NCBI GenBank assembly: GCA_002305435.1
Contig: DBQZ01000093.1
Coordinates: forward strand, 1 to 6,691
Source of the DNA: Clostridiales bacterium UBA1381
Lineage (GTDB): Bacteria; Bacillota; Clostridia; UBA1381
Reading direction: 5' to 3'
DNA length: 6,691 nt
The position numbers and the translations under genes were made by a program. Shown here in pieces: positions 5,594-6,691 of the stretch (positions are counted from its first letter, which is position 1; every line of letters starts with the position of its first letter). Under the pieces are notes generated by a model. The model worked only from the letters and a program-made list of their open reading frames with translations. It was not told the origin of the DNA and did not search any database.

Positions 5594-6691
5594 TTAAACG
5601 TTTATCTCTACTTCTACTCCCAAAAGCTCGGCATTTTCCTTAAGCATCGGCCGTACCTCTCCCTCAAGGAAATCCTCCGTCTGCTCGGGCGCCCGCCCCA
5701 CGAAATTCTCAGGCTTTAAAAGGGCTGTTATCTCTTCTGCCGTCATCCCGAACGCCGGATCCTGTGCTATAAGCTCCACAAGGTTATTCTCCTTGCCCTC
5801 AAGCTTAACTGTCTTTCCGGCTTCCATGGAATGTACACGGATCCGCTCATGCAGCTCCTGACGGTCGCCTCCCTTTTTAACAGCATCCATCATTATGTTC
5901 TCTGTCGCCATAAACGGTATCTCACGCATGAACTGCTGATATATAACCTTATCGTAGACAACAAGCCCGTCAACTACATTTATATAAAGGTTAAGTATAG
6001 CATCCACAGCCAAAAACGCTTCCGGAACGCTTATGCGCTTATTTGCAGAATCGTCAAGCGTCCTCTCAAACCACTGCGTAGCCGCCGTTATAGCCGGGTT
6101 TAAGGCATCCACTATAACGTAGCGTGCAAGAGAACCTATACGCTCAGAGCGCATCGGATTGCGTTTGTACGCCATGGCCGAAGAGCCTATCTGCGACTTT
6201 TCAAACGGTTCCTCTATCTGCTTCAAATGCTGCAAAAGCCTTATATCGTTGGAGAATTTATAGGCGCTTTGCGCTATCTGGCTGAGGACGTTCAGGATTT
6301 GCGAATCGAGCTTCCTTGGATACGTCTGACCGCTTACAGCAAAGCATTTTTCATAGCCCATCTTCTCGGCGATACGCCTGTCAAGCTCACGGCATTTTTC
6401 ATGGTCGCCGTCAAACAGCTCCAGAAAACTTGCCTGAGTACCGGTCGTACCCTTACATCCGAGGAGCTTTGCTTTCGACAGCTGGTAGCAAACGTCCTCA
6501 TAATCCATCATTAAATCCTGTATCCACAAAGTCGCCCTCTTGCCGACGGTCGTCGGCTGTGCCGGCTGGAAATGCGTAAACGCCAGCGTCGGCAGCGACT
6601 TGTATTCCTCTGCAAATTTTGCAAGCTCGCCTATTAAGTTTACAAGCTTTTTCTTCACCAGCTCAAGAGCCTCTGTCATAATGATAACATC
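5594..6691 (-). CDS. purB: Adenylosuccinate lyase, N-terminus cut off by the window edge
   Basis: PurB removes fumarate from adenylosuccinate to give AMP and, earlier in the pathway, from SAICAR to give AICAR. The frame is open to the right edge. The last 365 residues are present and roughly the first 110 are missing (whole proteins of this type have about 475). The ATG at 6679 is internal: codons before it read DVII, part of the usual family stretch ending in DVIIMTEAL. Motifs include THFQPAQPTT at residues 39-48 of the visible part, with the catalytic His, and the fumarase/aspartase signature GSSAMAYKRNP at about 6155-6187, which carries the catalytic Ser on its flexible loop. KRNPMRSER is the form also found in animal adenylosuccinate lyase, not the E. 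coli form. It is the most upstream gene of the operon seen here; its promoter is outside. Confidence 0.97.
   Translation of the reverse strand, partial: DVIIMTEALELVKKKLVNLIGELAKFAEEYKSLPTLAFTHFQPAQPTTVGKRATLWIQDLMMDYEDVCYQLSKAKLLGCKGTTGTQASFLELFDGDHEKCRELDRRIAEKMGYEKCFAVSGQTYPRKLDSQILNVLSQIAQSAYKFSNDIRLLQHLKQIEEPFEKSQIGSSAMAYKRNPMRSERIGSLARYVIVDALNPAITAATQWFERTLDDSANKRISVPEAFLAVDAILNLYINVVDGLVVYDKVIYQQFMREIPFMATENIMMDAVKKGGDRQELHERIRVHSMEAGKTVKLEGKENNLVELIAQDPAFGMTAEEITALLKPENFVGRAPEQTEDFLEGEVRPMLKENAELLGVEVEINV

Noticed and set aside
6679..6679. ATG at 6679 as the start of purB
   Set aside because: The frame continues to the window edge with family-typical residues DVII, and the N-terminal domain of about 110 residues is missing, so this Met is internal.

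Overview
The window looks like chromosomal DNA from a Gram-positive anaerobe of the class Clostridia. The tmRNA has the Firmicutes one-piece layout, the Shine-Dalgarno sites are strong GGAGG types, the intrinsic terminators are hairpin plus U-run, and the PurA and PurB proteins have the versions of their signature motifs that I associate with clostridia. The genus cannot be fixed from this sequence. Almost all genes lie on the minus strand; tmRNA is the only plus-strand gene.

Layout, left to right. Positions 1-435 (minus) hold the N-terminal 145 residues of a secreted protein that runs off the left edge. Positions 436-667 are an AT-rich divergent promoter region: a minus promoter for the secreted protein and a near-consensus plus promoter for ssrA. 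The tmRNA gene occupies 668-1021 and encodes the tag ANDTELAYAA. Between the convergent tmRNA and symporter genes lie two adjacent intrinsic terminators, one facing each way (1035-1069 and 1074-1105). A sodium:amino-acid (AGCS) symporter follows at 1112-2662 (minus), with its own extended -10 promoter and a hairpin leader.

From the right edge a leftward operon reads purB (partial, 5594-6691), purA (4293-5567), birA (3351-4292) and a small membrane-anchored protein of unknown function (2851-3321). It is closed by a long hairpin terminator at 2765-2821. Junctions are tight: 26 nt between purB and purA, a TAAATG junction between purA and birA, and 29 nt between birA and the small gene. PurA converts IMP to adenylosuccinate and PurB cleaves this to AMP, so the operon core is the AMP branch of purine synthesis. 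BirA attaches biotin to carboxylases and, with its helix-turn-helix domain, probably also represses biotin genes elsewhere.

I see no mobile element, CRISPR array, defence system or clearly new multi-gene system. The points most worth a second look are the AYAA end of the tmRNA tag, the non-canonical active-site positions in PurA, the unknown Q/E-rich anchored protein that ends the purine/biotin operon, and the hairpin leader of the symporter.
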